A stretch of DNA of 64,000 bases, taken from contig CANLNK010000004.1 of the NCBI GenBank assembly GCA_947492575.1, positions 62,001 through 126,000 of the forward strand. The letters run 5' to 3'. Each line of letters opens with the position of its first letter. Position 1 is the first letter of the stretch. Shown here in pieces: positions 15,523 through 23,398 of the stretch. The DNA is from an uncultured Thalassotalea sp. (GTDB lineage: Bacteria; Pseudomonadota; Gammaproteobacteria; Enterobacterales; Alteromonadaceae). The translations under genes and the position numbers were made by a program. The notes below the pieces were generated by a model. It had not been told where the DNA came from. It saw only the letters and a list, made by a program, of their open reading frames with translations, and searched no databases.

Positions 15523-16392
15523 ATGAATGTAAAAAGAGTTACCAATGACGAAATAAAGTGGGATATGTATCAACGGTTACGTTTGATAGAAATGGTTGCA
15601 ATGTGGGAAGGGCGACTTACTACTGTAAACTTAAACCAAGGTTTTGGTATTAAAAGGCAGCAAGGATCAAGGGACATCGCTTTTTATATGAAGCAATGCC
15701 CAGATAATTTGCAATACTGCACTAAAATAAGAGGCTATATACCTACCCAGTCATTTACACCTAAATACACTAAAGGTGAAATTGGTGAGTACCTTAAGTT
15801 TCTCTCGATGAACAAAGATGCTTCATCTTACATTTCGACCATAGAGCAAGTAGACACTCCCATTGAAATACTATCACCGCCAAATCGAGTCGTTGATCCC
15901 AAAATAATTCGTTCATTGATAAAGGCTTGTCGAAATAGAGAAAGGATTGATGTGACTTACGCTTCAATGAAAAATCCTGCTGGAGAAGAACGAAATATTA
16001 TTCCACATACTTTTGTTTCTAGTGGTTATCGCTGGCACCTAAGAGCTTACTGTGAAAAAGACAGAATATATAAAGACTTTGTTTTAGGTAGGTTCATAGG
16101 TGATGTAGAAACAATCGCTACTAATATTGATACACCTGAGGATACAGCTTGGAATACGTTCATTGACTTAAAAATCATCCCAAACCCTGAATACAGTGAA
16201 GAACAGCAACAGCTAATAGCACGCGAGTGGGGTATGAGCGACATGTGTGAAGTAGTGAATATTAGAGCGGCACTTGCACAGTATTATTTAATTCTTATGC
16301 ATATTCCGTATAAAGGTAACTACGAAGGAGTAAAGCATCGAGTGATATTAGAAAATTTCGATGAAATTAAAAGTTACCTGATGCCTAATTAA
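15523..16392 (+). CDS. CapW/BrxR-type WYL transcriptional repressor
   Basis: 290 residues: an N-terminal winged helix-turn-helix (about 12-65), a middle connector, and a WYL domain at about 161-191 with H-T-F-V-S-S-G-Y-R-W-H-L-R-A-Y-C followed by K-D-F-V-L-G-R-F. That W-H-x-R-A-Y-C form is characteristic of the BrxR/CapW branch, which represses BREX, CBASS and other defence operons until infection. The ATG at 15523 is chosen, with AGG eight bases before it; the longer reading from 15436 would be translated through the operator block. It is divergent from the DUF4258-TM-M15-DUF2130-HNH operon, its probable target. Confidence 0.85.
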   Translation: MNVKRVTNDEIKWDMYQRLRLIEMVAMWEGRLTTVNLNQGFGIKRQQGSRDIAFYMKQCPDNLQYCTKIRGYIPTQSFTPKYTKGEIGEYLKFLSMNKDASSYISTIEQVDTPIEILSPPNRVVDPKIIRSLIKACRNRERIDVTYASMKNPAGEERNIIPHTFVSSGYRWHLRAYCEKDRIYKDFVLGRFIGDVETIATNIDTPEDTAWNTFIDLKIIPNPEYSEEQQQLIAREWGMSDMCEVVNIRAALAQYYLILMHIPYKGNYEGVKHRVILENFDEIKSYLMPN

Positions 16393-16525
16393 AGTCCTGC
16401 CAAGGTGAGCTTCGCTAATAGCTACCAGTAAGAGAAAATCTATACTTATTCTCTTATACAACAGGCTCAGAACTGAGCTACTATGCTTCAGGCTCATATG
16501 CGCCGATTCATATCCGTTACAACTA

Positions 16526-18001
16526 TTAACTATTCAGCAATAACTGCTCTTTAAGTGCTCGATATATCTTTACCATCGCCCACGTATCTAACTTACAGTA
16601 TGCTAATAATGCTTCCCTTATTTCTGCACGCTCCGACTCATTTTTTAGACGAGATAGATTAGCAAATGTATCCATGGCCATCCCACCATTTTGAATACTT
16701 AACGATTTATAATCTAAGTCAGGCTCATTTGGGAACATGGCAGGTAATACGGATTTGATCGAAAAACTGCCATGAAACTCTGGATGATAGTAGCCTAGAT
16801 TTCTAAACGGCACGATAAGATCAACAAATCGTGAGATTAAAGCTAAAAGAGGCACTTTATACTCTGGAAAATCGTTTGCTAGCTCTTTTATTCGAGCTAT
16901 TTCAAAAGACTGGTTAAACGCCATAATTGAGCCTGTCTCGGGTAAATCACGGAGCATTGACTGTATTAAAAGCTCCCTTGGATCTGAATATTCATCACCT
17001 AAAAACTCTTTGTGAGTAACTTCTCCTGAAACCTGCTCAATATGCAAAGAATATTGAAAAGGCATTTGCATATACGGCCTTTGTCCATTAAACCTTGGAA
17101 TTGCTTCATTGAATGTTTCAAAATCGAAATAAGAAATGGGGTAAACAACACGATCGACAAATTCACCAATTTTTTTTGTATTAATTTGCACTTGGTTATT
17201 AAGGTATGACTCTACTTGCACCAACTGCTTAACATTTAACTTGGCGTTATCTTTAGCTTGCTGGTAGGTAGATATGCCGCTGTGATAAAGCTTGTATTTA
17301 GTGCTAGTACCCATCCTATATAAATTAAAGACAGAAGGCTCAGGAACATCTTTTCTACAGTAAGCAGAAAAATCGCAGCTATAAGGAGAGTGGCATTGGT
17401 TACCAATTGCGACATCTGGCTCTTCAGGGCTTTTGACTAAATTTTCTAATAACTGCTTATGTTGCTTTACCTCTTCTCCTCTCTCAATGACATTTTCCGT
17501 AATATCTTGCACGTTAAAGAGCGCATTAAGATCTAGTTCTTCGTGGTATACATACTTATTATTTACGTAAATAACATTTACAGAGCGTATCGGAAGAACT
17601 TCATTAACAGAAAAGTACTGAACGGCAGCATCAAGTATTTGAACATCTTTAACGCGTGTTGATGCCTTTACTTCATAGATATGCCAGCCCGATTCATCAC
17701 GATGTAGAATATCGATACTGGCAAAGATTCCATTAACAATGAAAGTTGCTTCATAAATAGTGGTTTCACCGCTATCGATAAGTTCACGGGTAACATCGGC
17801 CATCTTGCTGAGTTTTGCATTATCAAAATCGACAAGCTTACCATCTGGAAAAAGCTGAGTGGCTAATGCCCCTATGGAAAAACCTTGCTCGAATCTACCC
17901 TCTGATTTTTCGGGAATACTTCTCAGTTCAGGCTTACGCTTTAAAAGCCACAGGGACTTAGGACATTGTACGCCCCTAAGAAATTGAGACTTACTTAGCA
18001 T
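16526..18001 (-). CDS. DUF2779 nuclease: Cas4-like domain plus DEDDy exonuclease domain
   Basis: 491 residues. The N-terminal half is a Cas4/AddB-like PD-(D/E)XK domain: S-I-D with D97, Y-E-V-K with E110 and K112, and four cysteines (C13, C203, C209, C215) placed to hold an iron-sulfur cluster. The C-terminal half is DUF2779, with Y-F-D-F-E-T-F, F-N-Q-S-F-E and Y-C-K-L-D-T resembling motifs I, II and III of DEDDy exonucleases. It therefore appears to carry two nuclease folds. GAGGGAA precedes the ATG. The gene starts 12 bases after the DEDDh exonuclease gene and ends the three-gene operon that carries the shared palindromic operator. Confidence 0.85.
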   Translation of the reverse strand: MLSKSQFLRGVQCPKSLWLLKRKPELRSIPEKSEGRFEQGFSIGALATQLFPDGKLVDFDNAKLSKMADVTRELIDSGETTIYEATFIVNGIFASIDILHRDESGWHIYEVKASTRVKDVQILDAAVQYFSVNEVLPIRSVNVIYVNNKYVYHEELDLNALFNVQDITENVIERGEEVKQHKQLLENLVKSPEEPDVAIGNQCHSPYSCDFSAYCRKDVPEPSVFNLYRMGTSTKYKLYHSGISTYQQAKDNAKLNVKQLVQVESYLNNQVQINTKKIGEFVDRVVYPISYFDFETFNEAIPRFNGQRPYMQMPFQYSLHIEQVSGEVTHKEFLGDEYSDPRELLIQSMLRDLPETGSIMAFNQSFEIARIKELANDFPEYKVPLLALISRFVDLIVPFRNLGYYHPEFHGSFSIKSVLPAMFPNEPDLDYKSLSIQNGGMAMDTFANLSRLKNESERAEIREALLAYCKLDTWAMVKIYRALKEQLLLNS

Positions 18002-18013
18002 TTAAAATTCCCT

Positions 18014-18709
18014 CTATGATAAAGAAACAATTTCAATTTCAAAATCAAACTTAGTTTTATCTAAGTCATATTGCCTCATATTTTTGATCCAGCGAGTGTT
18101 TTGAGGATCCCAACGGAACCGCTTTTCTTTAGCAAGAAAACGTTCATCTTTGGTGACTTTAGCTATAACAAGAACTTCCGGAGATCTCGATCTTTCAACT
18201 ATTTCAGACCAGTTGTACTTATCACAGACTGTCAACATTGTTAAAACATCAAATAAAGCGCGATGAGCAAATGGATTTAGAAAACTATGTTCAGCGGCTA
18301 AGTGAGTCAAATTGCGCGTGGAGGTGGGGTAAGCAACATCTAACATCGAATCTATCCAGTGTTTATCGAGAATTAAACCATGACTAGCTAATGCTTTATC
18401 AACAATAGGTTTATCAAACTTATTTCCGTTATGCGCGAGAATATATTCACATTTTTCGGCAAGCAATATAAATTCTTCCATAGCTTTGCCTTCATCTAAG
18501 CCAAACTGATTCAAATCAGTTTCTGTGATTCCAGTCACTTTAATTATTTTTTCTTCTAGCGGCATAAGCTCAGGTTGCTTAACAAGATGATTGAGCATTG
18601 CAACAGGTTTGGATTGTTCTGTATCCCAGACTACAGCACCAATTTCAATAATCTTATCTTTTTCCGTTGAAAGCCCTGTAGTTTCAACATCTACGCCCAA
18701 AATAAGCAT
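18014..18709 (-). CDS. DEDDh 3'-5' exonuclease (DnaQ-like)
   Basis: 231 residues. The exonuclease core has motif I D-V-E-T-T-G with D7 and E9, motif II H-N-G-N-K-F-D, and motif III A-H-R-A-L-F-D with the catalytic histidine and last aspartate, so all DEDDh residues are present. A C-terminal K-E-K-R-F-R-W-D...R-W-I-K segment resembles a small add-on seen in some phage and plasmid exonucleases. It would act on single-stranded DNA or RNA ends. GAGGGAA precedes the ATG. It is the middle gene of the operon running from 19225 to 16526. Confidence 0.85.
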   Translation of the reverse strand: MLILGVDVETTGLSTEKDKIIEIGAVVWDTEQSKPVAMLNHLVKQPELMPLEEKIIKVTGITETDLNQFGLDEGKAMEEFILLAEKCEYILAHNGNKFDKPIVDKALASHGLILDKHWIDSMLDVAYPTSTRNLTHLAAEHSFLNPFAHRALFDVLTMLTVCDKYNWSEIVERSRSPEVLVIAKVTKDERFLAKEKRFRWDPQNTRWIKNMRQYDLDKTKFDFEIEIVSLS

Positions 18710-18727
18710 AATTCCCTCTTTATATTT

Positions 18728-19225
18728 TTAATTAGCTTCTAGCTCACATAACCAAAATCGACTCAAATAGTTTTTTATAAAGGCTTCTGAAAACTCTCTT
18801 TGCTGTTGATTAATATGAACTTTAACACCATTAGGAGCAACAACTTTTATTTCTTTATCGCTACTAGTGTATTTATGTAAATAAGACTCAATAGTGTGTG
18901 TATCCTGCTGAGGTAAACAAGAGTAAAGTTGTGATGAAAAACAAATAACATGGTCATAGATTTTATCAATCTCGACAATTGAGGCTGTTTCAATTGTTCG
19001 ATTTAAAAAACTCAAATCAAAGCCCCCTGCCAGAACAATACGCTTGCTCGCCCATCTTGGGTGTTCTCCTAAAGCTTTGATTTGATCTAAGTTATTCTCG
19101 TGATTATTCCTGCGAAGGCATTCAATTCGGTGAATTTCAATAAGCTTCCTTGCAAAATCCGGTAAAGCTGAGAGATTATGACTACCACTTAACCCAAAAT
19201 ATTCAAATATGTCTGAAAGCTTCAT
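18728..19225 (-). CDS. Uncharacterised 165-residue protein heading nuclease operon
   Basis: I do not recognise a family. The protein is soluble and mixed alpha/beta, with a C-L-R-R-N-N segment and a K-R-I-V-L-A-G-G strand-turn. It has no signal or membrane segment. There is no clear ribosome site before the ATG, only an A/T-rich leader. It starts 47 bases downstream of the operator at 19273 and is followed 18 bases later by the DEDDh gene, so it is the first gene of the nuclease operon and a candidate specificity factor or inhibitor. Confidence 0.65.
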   Translation of the reverse strand: MKLSDIFEYFGLSGSHNLSALPDFARKLIEIHRIECLRRNNHENNLDQIKALGEHPRWASKRIVLAGGFDLSFLNRTIETASIVEIDKIYDHVICFSSQLYSCLPQQDTHTIESYLHKYTSSDKEIKVVAPNGVKVHINQQQREFSEAFIKNYLSRFWLCELEAN

Positions 19226-19272
19226 AAAATTACAACAATTAGATTAGTTTGTTAGTAATCCTACGTATATCT

Positions 19273-19289
19273 ACGACAAAATGTGTCGC
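19273..19289. promoter_or_regulatory. 17-bp palindromic operator upstream of nuclease operon
   Basis: On the minus strand GCGACA-CATTT-TGTCGT: 16 of 17 bases match the site at 6871-6887, and the distance to the start codon (47 versus 44 bases) is similar. It links this operon to the WYL regulator at 5849. Confidence 0.65.
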
Positions 19290-19425
19290 ATGTTACTTCC
19301 TGTTTGATCCGTAAATTCAAGTTTAAGCGGCTTTTACATAATCAAAAAACAGCCTCTTATGCATTAGAAACTCTCAATGAATATACTTAATTGACCAAAT
19401 TCCATGCTTATGAACTTCCCTTTTG

Positions 19426-20244
19426 TTAAAACGGTAATTTACACAGAGTGCGCTTAGCTTCAAATTCTTGTATCATCTGTAAAATGGGTTGATTATTTTG
19501 AAATAGCCAAAGCTTTGTCTCTGAAACGTACTTTTCATCAATAGAGTGAGTTTGGGATTTAATCAATGAAGCCATTGCCATAATACTATCTGTATCGCCG
19601 CCTCCGGCTGAATATAAGCATCTTCTGATACAATCATTCCAATCCTTGCTTTCAAGCGCAATAAAGATTGCTACAGGAACCGTCACTTCTGCACATGCAC
19701 TAAATATTAAATCACGTTTTAGCAGCTCAAAGTTGTAAAACATCAAGTAGTCATACTCACTGTGCAAGTACTCGTAAATCTCTTCTTTACTGCGCCCGTG
19801 GCGCACTGCCCAGACAACATAAACCATAGCTTTAGCACCGTTTATTGCTGAGTCAGAGTCATGAGAGCAACGTGCTGATTCTTCAGCCAACTTAAGCAGC
19901 TGCCATAGTTCCAAGTGTTCAAGCATGCCAATAATTCCTGCTCTAGTAGCAGCACCATTCCCAAAACTTTCATGTTGATAATCAAGATCACCTTGTTCGA
20001 GCCAAAATGATGTTCCTGGGCCGAAATCTACTTTATATAAATAGTGTTGGCCCCACTTCATATATGCCTCTGCAAACGAGCTATAGCGATGCTCGTTGAG
20101 CAAGTAATCAGCTGTAGCAGCAAGCATTACACTTTCATCGGTAACACAGCTTTTAACACTAGTTAACTGCAATAAGTTATATGTTTTAATCGTACTGTAC
20201 TCAAATTCTGAGCCAATAAAATCACCAATTACTCCGCCAATCAT
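19426..20244 (-). CDS. ADP-ribosylglycohydrolase family protein
   Basis: 272 residues of the DraG/ARH fold. The N-terminal M-I-G-G-V-I-G-D-F-I-G-S-E-F, the S-H-D-S-D-S-A-I-x-G-A segment and the C-terminal A-G-G-G-D-T-D-S-I-M-A-M-A carry most of the two-metal site that removes ADP-ribose from proteins or nucleic acids. The usual T-D-D-T is T-D-E-S here, so one metal ligand is replaced by glutamate. ATG 20244 is chosen because GAGGTG lies just before it; the longer frame from 20310 would overlap the upstream gene. It may reverse a toxin's ADP-ribosylation, or act as an effector or immunity protein. Confidence 0.8.
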   Translation of the reverse strand: MIGGVIGDFIGSEFEYSTIKTYNLLQLTSVKSCVTDESVMLAATADYLLNEHRYSSFAEAYMKWGQHYLYKVDFGPGTSFWLEQGDLDYQHESFGNGAATRAGIIGMLEHLELWQLLKLAEESARCSHDSDSAINGAKAMVYVVWAVRHGRSKEEIYEYLHSEYDYLMFYNFELLKRDLIFSACAEVTVPVAIFIALESKDWNDCIRRCLYSAGGGDTDSIMAMASLIKSQTHSIDEKYVSETKLWLFQNNQPILQMIQEFEAKRTLCKLPF

Positions 20245-20252
20245 TGACACCT

Positions 20253-20462
20253 CTACGACCTTAAATCGAGCCGAAAACCAATAAGAAAACAAACAAAAGT
20301 TAGAGCGCAACGCGCTGCTAAATCAGCAGTACTAAATGTAAATACATCTACGTTAAAAAAGCTCTCAACTCGCTGAATAAATACTGCTAACTTAAATGCA
20401 ATATCTTCAGTTAAAAACCAACCACCAAACGCGAAAGCGAATGAAAACGGAAAATCTTGCAT
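20253..20462 (-). CDS. Small hydrophobic protein upstream of ADP-ribosylglycohydrolase
   Basis: 69 residues, rich in phenylalanine, with hydrophobic stretches near both ends (the C-terminal A-L-T-F-V-C-F-L-I-G-F looks membrane-compatible). A strong AGGAG lies six bases before the ATG, which is the main reason to accept it. It ends eight bases before the ADP-ribosylglycohydrolase start, so they are probably one unit. No family recognised. Confidence 0.5.
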   Translation of the reverse strand: MQDFPFSFAFAFGGWFLTEDIAFKLAVFIQRVESFFNVDVFTFSTADLAARCALTFVCFLIGFRLDLRS

Positions 20463-20508
20463 AGCTACTCCTTAGCGCTATAGCCAATAAAAAAAAGCTT
20501 TAGACTAA

Positions 20509-21717
20509 TTAATGAAATGAAAGGTAGTTAGTTTCGAATTCTTCTAGCGTCAATTGAGAGCCGTTTCGCTTTTTCATATTCTCGTTAAAACCATAACGGA
20601 AAGCATCGCTGGAAACATACTGCTCGCTCTTGTACTCATTCGGAAGTGAGTAGTAGCGAATACCCTCAAGCAAAGAAACCATGGCTTGTGATTCGTTTGA
20701 TTTAGCTAAAGTTTTATATGCTAGGCCATACTGCTCATATGCTTCACCAGTACTAGAGAAATGAACATGCTCGTTACCGATTGACTTAACTTTTGGAGTA
20801 TATGCACCGTTAGAGCTTGTAGCTACTTTCTGCCCAGCTAAAACAACAGCTTGCCCCTCCGAAAACCAGCGGTCAATGTAGGCCTCTTCAGGTAACGATG
20901 GAAACGCAATATTTTTTTGAATAGTATGAATTAACTCATGCAATACGATTTGTGAATCATCAGCTCTTTCAGCGCTAGATTTTGTCGCTAAAGTCATACC
21001 TACTAAAGAGCCTTCACCGTAAAAGCTTCCGCCCATGCTAGGATTCAAACAAACAACAATCTTATCTTCAATGTACTTAGTAAAGTCCACAAACTGAGGG
21101 TAAACTTCTAAGTACTTAGCGTATAGCTCATCATGCTTAGCCTCAGATGAAGCATTCCAATATGCAACAACATAAGTGTATTGCTCAGTATCGCTCATGC
21201 TAGACCAATTAGACGGCTCATTAAAATCAGGATCGATATCAGCAATGTCGTATCTAACCGCAGAGCCGTTTTCACTTACGTCATAACCCATGAACACAAG
21301 ATTCATCATGTCACTAACAGTTCTTGGCGCATATTTAGGGCGGTATTCATCAAACTGCGCCTTAGTAATGCCCATAGCATTAAAAGCATTGTCCAATTGA
21401 TTCTCAACAAGCGTTGCCGCGTGTTTGAAATCTGAATCAGGAAGTGATTGTGAACCGTAAACCATTACATTGGCTGACTCAAAGTAGTAATCATTATATG
21501 CTCCAACACAATCACTAGAAGTGCTATTGATAGCAAAAGCATCATCAATAAAATACTTATCTGTATCAGAAGCGTATTTGAACTCACCACTGACATACGA
21601 AGAGCCACTAGTCGAACTTGGAGTAGTAACACCATTATCAGAATCTGAACCGCCACTACCGCATGCAGCTAGCATTACTGAAATCATCGAGATAAACACT
21701 AAACTTAACTTATTCAT
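20509..21717 (-). CDS. Lipoprotein zinc metallopeptidase (HEXXH, gluzincin-like)
   Basis: 402 residues. The signal peptide ends in the lipobox M-L-A-A-C with C19, followed by a Ser/Gly-rich linker. The catalytic domain has H260-E-L-I-H264, and 23 residues after that histidine W-F-S-E-G-Q-A with E287, which fits the third zinc ligand of gluzincin peptidases. It should sit on the periplasmic face of an envelope membrane and cleave a protein or peptide. It lies among hypothetical genes of the island on the same strand. No specific peptidase family can be named from sequence alone. Confidence 0.75.
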   Translation of the reverse strand: MNKLSLVFISMISVMLAACGSGGSDSDNGVTTPSSTSGSSYVSGEFKYASDTDKYFIDDAFAINSTSSDCVGAYNDYYFESANVMVYGSQSLPDSDFKHAATLVENQLDNAFNAMGITKAQFDEYRPKYAPRTVSDMMNLVFMGYDVSENGSAVRYDIADIDPDFNEPSNWSSMSDTEQYTYVVAYWNASSEAKHDELYAKYLEVYPQFVDFTKYIEDKIVVCLNPSMGGSFYGEGSLVGMTLATKSSAERADDSQIVLHELIHTIQKNIAFPSLPEEAYIDRWFSEGQAVVLAGQKVATSSNGAYTPKVKSIGNEHVHFSSTGEAYEQYGLAYKTLAKSNESQAMVSLLEGIRYYSLPNEYKSEQYVSSDAFRYGFNENMKKRNGSQLTLEEFETNYLSFH

Positions 21718-22141
21718 TCACTTCTCCTAACTCGTCAATTCTATTGAATTCTTCTTCAAGCATCACAGTCATTTTGTAATCAAAAAAATTAATCTGACTG
21801 CCATTTTGAAAATAAATCGGTTTTACTGCTTCACCTGATTTTTTACAGACAAATGTGATTTGCCATACCAGCGTCACGCCTTTCATTTTGAAGTAACCGA
21901 AATTAAGGTAATCCCACTCGCTCTTTGGGCCTCTGAAATTATCTTGAATAAAAGCTTTCAGTTTATCTTCATTAATCTTGTAGCTTTTAAACGCTTCTCT
22001 GACTTGCTGAGTCACTTCGAAGATTATGTTTGAGTGATTTAGCTTAAAGTCTCTTGAGTAGTCTTTTTTAGCTAGCAAAGATGAAATAACTAAACGATTA
22101 GTCCAAACAGCAATATCTCGTTCTTTTTTTAAATCAGTCAA
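21710..22141 (-). CDS. Uncharacterised 143-residue protein
   Basis: No family recognised. Soluble, with an N-terminal helical part (K-K-E-R-D-I-A-V-W-T-N-R-L-V) and a C-terminal beta-rich part (G-Y-F-K-M-K-G-V-T-L-V-W-Q-I-T-F-V). The proposed start is TTG 22141, eight bases after a GGAGG; that TTG overlaps the end of the preceding gene, suggesting translational coupling. The ATG at 22162 would have no ribosome site of its own. The 3' end overlaps the start of the metallopeptidase gene by eight bases. Confidence 0.55.
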   Translation of the reverse strand: MTDLKKERDIAVWTNRLVISSLLAKKDYSRDFKLNHSNIIFEVTQQVREAFKSYKINEDKLKAFIQDNFRGPKSEWDYLNFGYFKMKGVTLVWQITFVCKKSGEAVKPIYFQNGSQINFFDYKMTVMLEEEFNRIDELGEVNE

Positions 22142-22514
22142 TTTTGATACCTCCATCATCAAAAACTTTCTGAGCTAATTTCTCACTGCGCTCATCCAGC
22201 TTTTGCATTTCTAGCGCTTCAAAATATGCGTAAACATTGACGTAATAAGAGCCCTGGCCTTGATGTTTTTTAGCGTCTGCTTCAACAATTGAGAACCAAA
22301 ATTCTTGTAAATCTAAAGTGAAATAACTGCCAATTTCGCTATCGTATACAGCTTTTGCTAATGCTTTATAAAAACGAGACTCATCAATAAATTGCATTTG
22401 CTGTTTTGCTTGCGCTGATATAAAGATTTTTAAAAGCTCAAATTCTTTCAGCTGCTGCCTCTTATTTGAGTCAGCAAGCATGCTTAGAAGTTTTTGTTTG
22501 CAGATCGCAGACAT
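22134..22514 (-). CDS. Uncharacterised 126-residue protein
   Basis: No family recognised. Soluble and mostly helical, with two cysteine-poor helical blocks and a Y-Y-V-N-V-Y-A-Y-F-E-A-L segment. ATG 22514 with GGGAGAAG upstream is preferred over the start at 22547, which would add an unsupported hydrophobic leader. It belongs to a compact run of four minus-strand genes ending in the metallopeptidase lipoprotein. Confidence 0.55.
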   Translation of the reverse strand: MSAICKQKLLSMLADSNKRQQLKEFELLKIFISAQAKQQMQFIDESRFYKALAKAVYDSEIGSYFTLDLQEFWFSIVEADAKKHQGQGSYYVNVYAYFEALEMQKLDERSEKLAQKVFDDGGIKID

Positions 22515-22567
22515 GACTTCTCCCTTCCAAAAAAATGAAATTAACAAAAATAGAGTTATTAAAAGTC

Positions 22568-22939
22568 TTAGAAATCTTTAACAGCTGTGATGCTGTAATA
22601 CTTATAGTCGCGAAAAACTTGCATGTAGTGCCGCTCGTTTGCCAAGCCTATTAGTATTGAGTTTGTTGAATTTTTAAAAAATACAGTTGTATCTTCAAAG
22701 TCAAAATAGCCGCCAACGTGCAATCGAGGATGATCTTTTTCTCGTTCCCACGTATACGTTGAAATTGCATCTAGTAGTTGGCGTAAGCATTTATTATCAC
22801 AAAGCCAATTAGCCAGTTCGCTGCAAATAGTTACTTTAAAAATTTGTTTTTGTTCGAGTTGTACTAACTCTTCGATTGAATTAGTGAGCTGCTTTTGTTG
22901 CTCTGTTTTGTGGTTTTGATAATCAACATCGTTATACAT
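22568..22939 (-). CDS. Uncharacterised 123-residue protein with duplicated start region
   Basis: No family recognised. Soluble; the N-terminal half is helical (E-E-L-V-Q-L-E-Q-K-Q), the C-terminal half beta-rich (H-V-G-G-Y-F-D-F-E-D-T-T-V-F-F). GGAGG lies three bases before the ATG. A 24-bp tandem duplication of the ribosome site and first five codons (22937-22972) puts an extra ATG upstream; this reads a seven-residue peptide and stops with TAA directly against the real ATG. Confidence 0.6.
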   Translation of the reverse strand: MYNDVDYQNHKTEQQKQLTNSIEELVQLEQKQIFKVTICSELANWLCDNKCLRQLLDAISTYTWEREKDHPRLHVGGYFDFEDTTVFFKNSTNSILIGLANERHYMQVFRDYKYYSITAVKDF

Positions 22940-22984
22940 TTAACCTCCAACATCGTTATACATTTAACCTCCAGAGCAGAAAAG
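22937..22984 (-). repeat. 24-bp tandem duplication of ribosome site and start codons
   Basis: Two adjacent copies of a 24-bp unit containing GGAGG, ATG and the first codons of the gene at 22568. The upstream copy encodes M-Y-N-D-V-G-G followed by TAA, and the gene's ATG follows with no gap. It could act as a coupled leader peptide. Confidence 0.75.
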
Positions 22985-23150
22985 GATGCATACTTTACTA
23001 CAAATGTCAAGAATTGTCAATCCAGCATTTACACATTAATAACATTATGCATTACAAGTTCGGTTAATTGGGCTAATCACAAACATTAATATTTAATTAA
23101 AGGGGGGTGCTTAACGTGGTGCCATAAGATATATTAGTCAAAGTAAATAA

Positions 23151-23227
23151 GTCCTGGTAACTCAGATGGATAGAGTGCAAACCTCCTAAGTTTGAAGCCG
23201 CAGGTTCGAATCCTGCCCAGGACGCCA
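23151..23227 (+). tRNA. tRNA-Arg (anticodon CCT)
   Basis: A complete 77-base cloverleaf. The acceptor stem GTCCTGG pairs with CCAGGAC, the anticodon stem CAAAC/GTTTG encloses CTCCTAA with anticodon CCT, the T arm is GCAGG-TTCGAAT-CCTGC, and the 3' end carries discriminator G and encoded CCA. It marks the edge of the accessory region, as tRNA-Arg genes often serve as integration sites. Confidence 0.92.
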
Positions 23228-23349
23228 CTTCCACTTTCATGATGTTTTTTATTTGCATATATAAATATAAAAAAACACCAAAGCACACCATTTTAACGCA
23301 CCATAAAAACAATAAAAACAATAAATTCAAAAGATTAATGAGTCACAAC

Positions 23350-23398
23350 AAGAGCCTCCTAAGCGGAAGCTACAGGTTCGAGTCCTGTGCGGAACGCC
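23350..23398 (+). pseudogene. Decayed 3' fragment of a second tRNA-Arg
   Basis: It contains CCTCCTAAG, a good T arm ACAGG-TTCGAGT-CCTGT and a terminal GGAACGCCA. The anticodon stem no longer pairs and no matching 5' half or acceptor strand precedes it. It is consistent with an attachment-site relic left by an integrative element. Confidence 0.65.

Noticed and set aside
20245-20310. 22-residue N-terminal extension of the ADP-ribosylglycohydrolase
   Set aside because: It overlaps the small upstream gene, and GAGGTG directly precedes ATG 20244.
23097-23330. Minus-strand 77-codon frame with a G-F-E-P-A-A stretch
   Set aside because: It is antisense to the tRNA-Arg gene; this peptide is a well-known artefact of reading a tRNA backwards.
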